Shown: positions 29,883 to 32,477 of the stretch, in pieces
Position numbering within the stretch: the first letter of the stretch is position 1
Layout of the letters: every line of letters starts with the position of its first letter
Source: Eubacteriales bacterium
GTDB taxonomy: Bacteria > Bacillota > Clostridia > Lachnospirales > Lachnospiraceae
Assembly: GCA_030524175.1 (NCBI GenBank)
Contig: JAUNHC010000054.1
Location: forward strand, 1 to 32,477
Reading direction: 5' to 3'
DNA length: 32,477 nt
Translations under genes and position numbers: made by a program
The notes under the pieces: model-generated
Databases searched by the model: none
Seen by the model: only the letters and a program-made list of their open reading frames with translations
Told to the model about the DNA's origin: nothing

Positions 29883-30308
29883 CCTCAAGGGCTGTGATCT
29901 GCTTTGATTAAATTTGTAATTTGGAAATGAGTTTCCATAGTATAAGGAATCAAGTTAAAAGTCAGAAGATGTTTTTTGCTGAGCAGTTCTGTTTGACGGA
30001 TATTTGTTGCAGCACTGTTGTGCTGTGTGGCAACAATTTGGCAACAAAAATCAGTAAGTCAAAATAATTTATGTAATTGAAATAAATAATCAGCATAAAA
30101 CACATAAATACTAAACAAAAGTGTTTATAAACATCGCCGAACACGCCGAGTTCGAATAGGAAAAGTGTTCGCGAAATCCTCACAAACAGGGCGTTTAAGG
30201 CATTTCATGGCTCTTTTTGATAACAAATTGATAACATTGGGAGAAATGTATTTACTCAAAAAATGTGTCAGTGGTTAGCAAGTGAGGATATTTTAATCCA
30301 ACTAAAAA
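29883..30308. other. AT-rich intergenic region, no gene seen
   Basis: About 430 bp without a plausible coding frame. It contains short GGCAACAA direct repeats (about 30030-30056) and a CG-rich tract near 30134-30153. Probably remnants of lost genes. Confidence 0.4.
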
Positions 30309-30355
30309 GGTTCTTACTGAATTGAGTGAAATCAATTTAGTAACCCCTTTTTTGT
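30309..30355. terminator. Bidirectional intrinsic terminator
   Basis: GGTT plus TTACTGAATTGA (30309-30325) pairs with TCAATTTAGTAA plus CC (30332-30345) with one wobble and one bulge, 6-nt loop, then CC and six T on the plus strand; on the minus strand the stem also runs into T. It lies just after the XRE pseudogene on the minus strand. Confidence 0.7.
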
Positions 30356-30365
30356 ATTGAAACAA

Positions 30366-30872
30366 TTATTCGCTGTCATTTTGCGTCTTGGTTTTTCGTT
30401 CAGCATGTAGGGCATTAAGATTTTGCAGCGTCCATCTGAGGTAGGTATAACGCCATTGATCATATTCTAATTTGGTGATCTTTCCGATGTTCAGTTTAGC
30501 GGACTGTTCCTGCCATGCCTGAAACATATCGAACATGGAAAGCTAGGTAGTTCCCTTGCTTTTATCCAGCCGGGGGCAGGGTTCTTCGTCAATATTGTCA
30601 ATGTGCAGACCATATACATCTTCTAAAGTAAAGAGCGTATGCATGAGTCCCACATAGCTGTCAATATCAGGAACCGCCAGTGCGTGAGGGGATACCTCAA
30701 AGATTTTAGCCAGTGTGTATAAATACTTTTCTTTTGGACGTCGGGAACCTTTTTCATATTGTGCGATACGGACATCTGCCTGTATATCGTTAAAACCGAG
30801 CATTTTTCCGAGATATTTCTGTGTGAAACTGTGTAGAAGCCTGAAGTGATCGATTCTTTCGCCAATAGCCAT
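30366..30872 (-). pseudogene. XRE-family regulator interrupted by an in-frame TAG
   Basis: From the ATG at 30872 (GGAG 8 nt upstream), residues about 2-65 form a helix-turn-helix domain (IGERIDHFRLLHSFTQKYLG, then ARIAQYEKG-like VRIAQYEKGSRRP). The frame stops at TAG 30543-30545 but continues open in the same frame to TAA 30366-30368 with sensible protein (LSMFDMFQAWQEQSAKLNIG, then KITKLEYDQWRY and a charged end). A single base change of a sense codon to TAG explains it. The N-terminal 109 aa could still be made and bind DNA. Confidence 0.75.
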
Positions 30873-30955
30873 AGCAATTCTCCAATGTGTTAATTTCTGC
30901 ATGTGACAAGTTAAATAATCTGGAATTTATATTATCAACTCCATTAGACATACAG

Positions 30956-31809
30956 TCAGGTAATGCTTTTATTTTTATTATCTGTTTTTATATGTTCTGC
31001 TGCATTTAAAATACCAAGTTGATATTCAGCTATTTCTTTTAATGTATTGAATCGTTCCGTTTTATCTTTACCTTCCCGTATCATATGAGCATTATGTGTT
31101 TCTAAATTTGATAAAACAGTCAATTCTTTACGGTGGCATAATCCCGGACATTACTTTTACCCGCCAACTCAGGATTTGCTTCTCGCCACGCCTTTGCTGT
31201 AAACCCAAAGAGTGCCACATTTAAAATATCCGTCTCTTCTGCATAAGCAAGCCATTCTAAATTATCACTGTAAGTATTTTGTGGAATTAGGTAATTTTTT
31301 ACTGCATCAGTTTGAATTAGATAATTATTCTTGGATAAGAATCTTTTAGCATCCCATTCAATCTGTTTCTTATCATTTTCTTCCTCTTTTAATCTTTGGA
31401 ACTCTTTAATTAAATATAACTTAAACGTGGGACTTATTGCAGAAGCGAACTCAAATGCAATATCTTTATGAGCATAAGTCCCACCATATTTGCCACGTTT
31501 TACATATAATCCAATTGCCCCGGTTTGTTCTACCCATTCAGATATACTGGGCGTGAATGTAAGTAAACCTGCTTGCTTTTTAAAGTGTTCAGATTCGAAC
31601 ACTTTAAAATTGGGATTATATAATTGCTCCCATACTGACAGATATTCTAAGGTTGCTCGGTTTCTTAACCAATTTCTAATAATATTTGCCGCTCTTGACT
31701 GGTCTGATTTAGCTCCTGCAATATTGGTAATACAGATATAATCATCTAATTCTTCTGCAGAAATAGTAATAGATATATTCTGAACTGTAATTATTCTGTT
31801 CTTTGCCAT
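30956..31809 (-). pseudogene. KilA-N domain gene with a 3' frameshift
   Basis: From the ATG at 31809 (GAGGAG upstream), the N-terminal KilA-N DNA-binding domain is clear: DDYICITNIA, IIRNWLRNRATLEYLSVWEQ, NPNFKVFE, GLYVKRGKYGGTYAHKDIAF and EFASAISPTFKLYLIKEFQR. The frame ends at 31120 after RDYATVKN, but the adjacent frame carries on with ELTVLSNLETHNAHMIREGK to a TGA at 30956-30958. Loss of one base near 31126-31130 explains this. The KilA-N domain itself is complete, so a truncated 229-aa product may still fold. Confidence 0.75.
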
Positions 31810-31998
31810 TTTGCATCTCCTCTCTTTTTCATTATTTCAAATACAATCCCCGTATCGTAATATATTTTTTTAGTTCTTATCTTTTTCTTAACTTTAAAAG
31901 CTGTAGCTTACTGTGTGATGCTCGATTGGTAGATTTAGTATAGCAAAAAGGTATGGGTATAAGCAAGATAAAGCAATACAAAAAAGTATAGCAAGTAA

Positions 31999-32454
31999 AA
32001 AAGAAAAGGAGAAAGTATACCGTTTGATGTAAACACAGTAAGAACATTTGAGTATGATTTAACCGATTTGGATAATGTAGAAGAGACAAAAAAACGCTTA
32101 GAACAAACAATAGCAACGTTTTCTTTTAAAAGTCACAATCATACACTAGGACAAGATGAAGAAACCAATAAGCAACTTTTTTCTCAAAGTATTCTTACTA
32201 TGTTATATCAAATCCAGGATTCTATTACAGAATTGAAAGAACAAGTAACCAAAAAAGACACAGAAACTATACAAGCAATAATGCAAACAAGCTTAAACAA
32301 TGCAACAAAAGAAGAATCTGCTGATGCTATTATGATGAAAATGCTGTTGCCTGAGTTGATTAAAAACCCAGAATCATTCCAAAATTTAATGCAGATTGCT
32401 GAGATAGCTAATAAATCTAAAAGTAAGCGCAAAATATTGCTACGCTGCCCATGA
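31999..32454 (+). pseudogene. 3' remnant of a larger gene (nucleotide-binding/TIR-like region plus helical tail)
   Basis: The frame is open from just after a stop at 31996-31998, with no ATG and no ribosome site. It starts KGESIPFDVNTVRTFEYDL, then DNVEETKKRLEQTI, which looks like the end of a nucleoside deoxyribosyltransferase/TIR-like domain (IPFDV..R...YD..D... is a usual ending). It continues as a helical, Gln/Lys-rich tail to the stop at 32452-32454. The N-terminal part is missing, so I read it as a truncated gene. A TTG start at 32068 is possible but has no Shine-Dalgarno site. The link to TIR-like domains is tentative. Confidence 0.45.
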
Positions 32455-32477
32455 ATCACGCTTGCACCAAAATGATA

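Overview
The window looks like a chromosomal segment of a low-to-mid GC Gram-positive anaerobe, most likely Clostridia/Lachnospiraceae. I infer this from strong AGGAGG ribosome sites, TTG and GTG starts, gene content and protein flavour; no taxonomic marker was checked. It begins inside a tRNA-Lys(CTT) gene.

Region 1 (about 12-9491) is a 9.4-kb integrated element bounded by a 66-bp perfect direct repeat of the tRNA-Lys 3' half (102 bp with 3 mismatches when extended). It reads as a filamentous-phage (inovirus) prophage of a Gram-positive host. On the minus strand, in transcription order, it carries a putative ssDNA-binding protein, a Pro/Thr-rich membrane-anchored protein, two small coat-like proteins (the second followed by a strong terminator, as after gene VIII of classical filamentous phages), a 496-aa pIII-like protein with signal peptide and C-terminal anchor, a small pVI-like membrane protein, a Zot/pI-type assembly ATPase, a replication initiator and a tyrosine integrase. 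A plus-strand XRE repressor faces two small regulatory-type genes. Five to six copies of a roughly 52-nt palindrome-bounded repeat (GTATCTCA...TGAGATAC) lie between the genes.

Region 2 (9069-9895) holds two paralogous Fst/par-like type I toxin-antitoxin loci, one just inside and one just outside the right att site. Each makes a 31-aa membrane peptide and a convergent antisense RNA carrying a private copy of its own toxin's start region.

Region 3 (9938-20910) has a cation/proton antiporter and then a complete type I-C CRISPR-Cas system: cas3, a 981-bp structured gap, cas5c-cas8c-cas7-cas4-cas1-cas2, a leader and a very short array (3 spacers, last repeat decayed). cas8c contains an internal ribosome site and GTG start that would make a 119-aa Cas11c small subunit. 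The gap holds a 290-nt cruciform element, five exact-length 20-nt tandem repeats and a promoter for the downstream operon.

Region 4 (20940-28038) is housekeeping and transport: aldo/keto reductase, DUF554 membrane protein, AGCS sodium:amino-acid symporter, MATE exporter and GMP synthase (guaA). A repeat of about 165 nt with a Shine-Dalgarno/hairpin/24-codon ORF layout occurs upstream of both cas3 and the symporter gene.

Region 5 (28039-32477) is an AT-rich gene graveyard: a shattered DUF1016/YhcG nuclease gene, a decayed ORF overlapping an intact but unrecognised 229-aa gene, an XRE regulator split by an amber codon, a frameshifted KilA-N gene and the 3' remnant of another gene.
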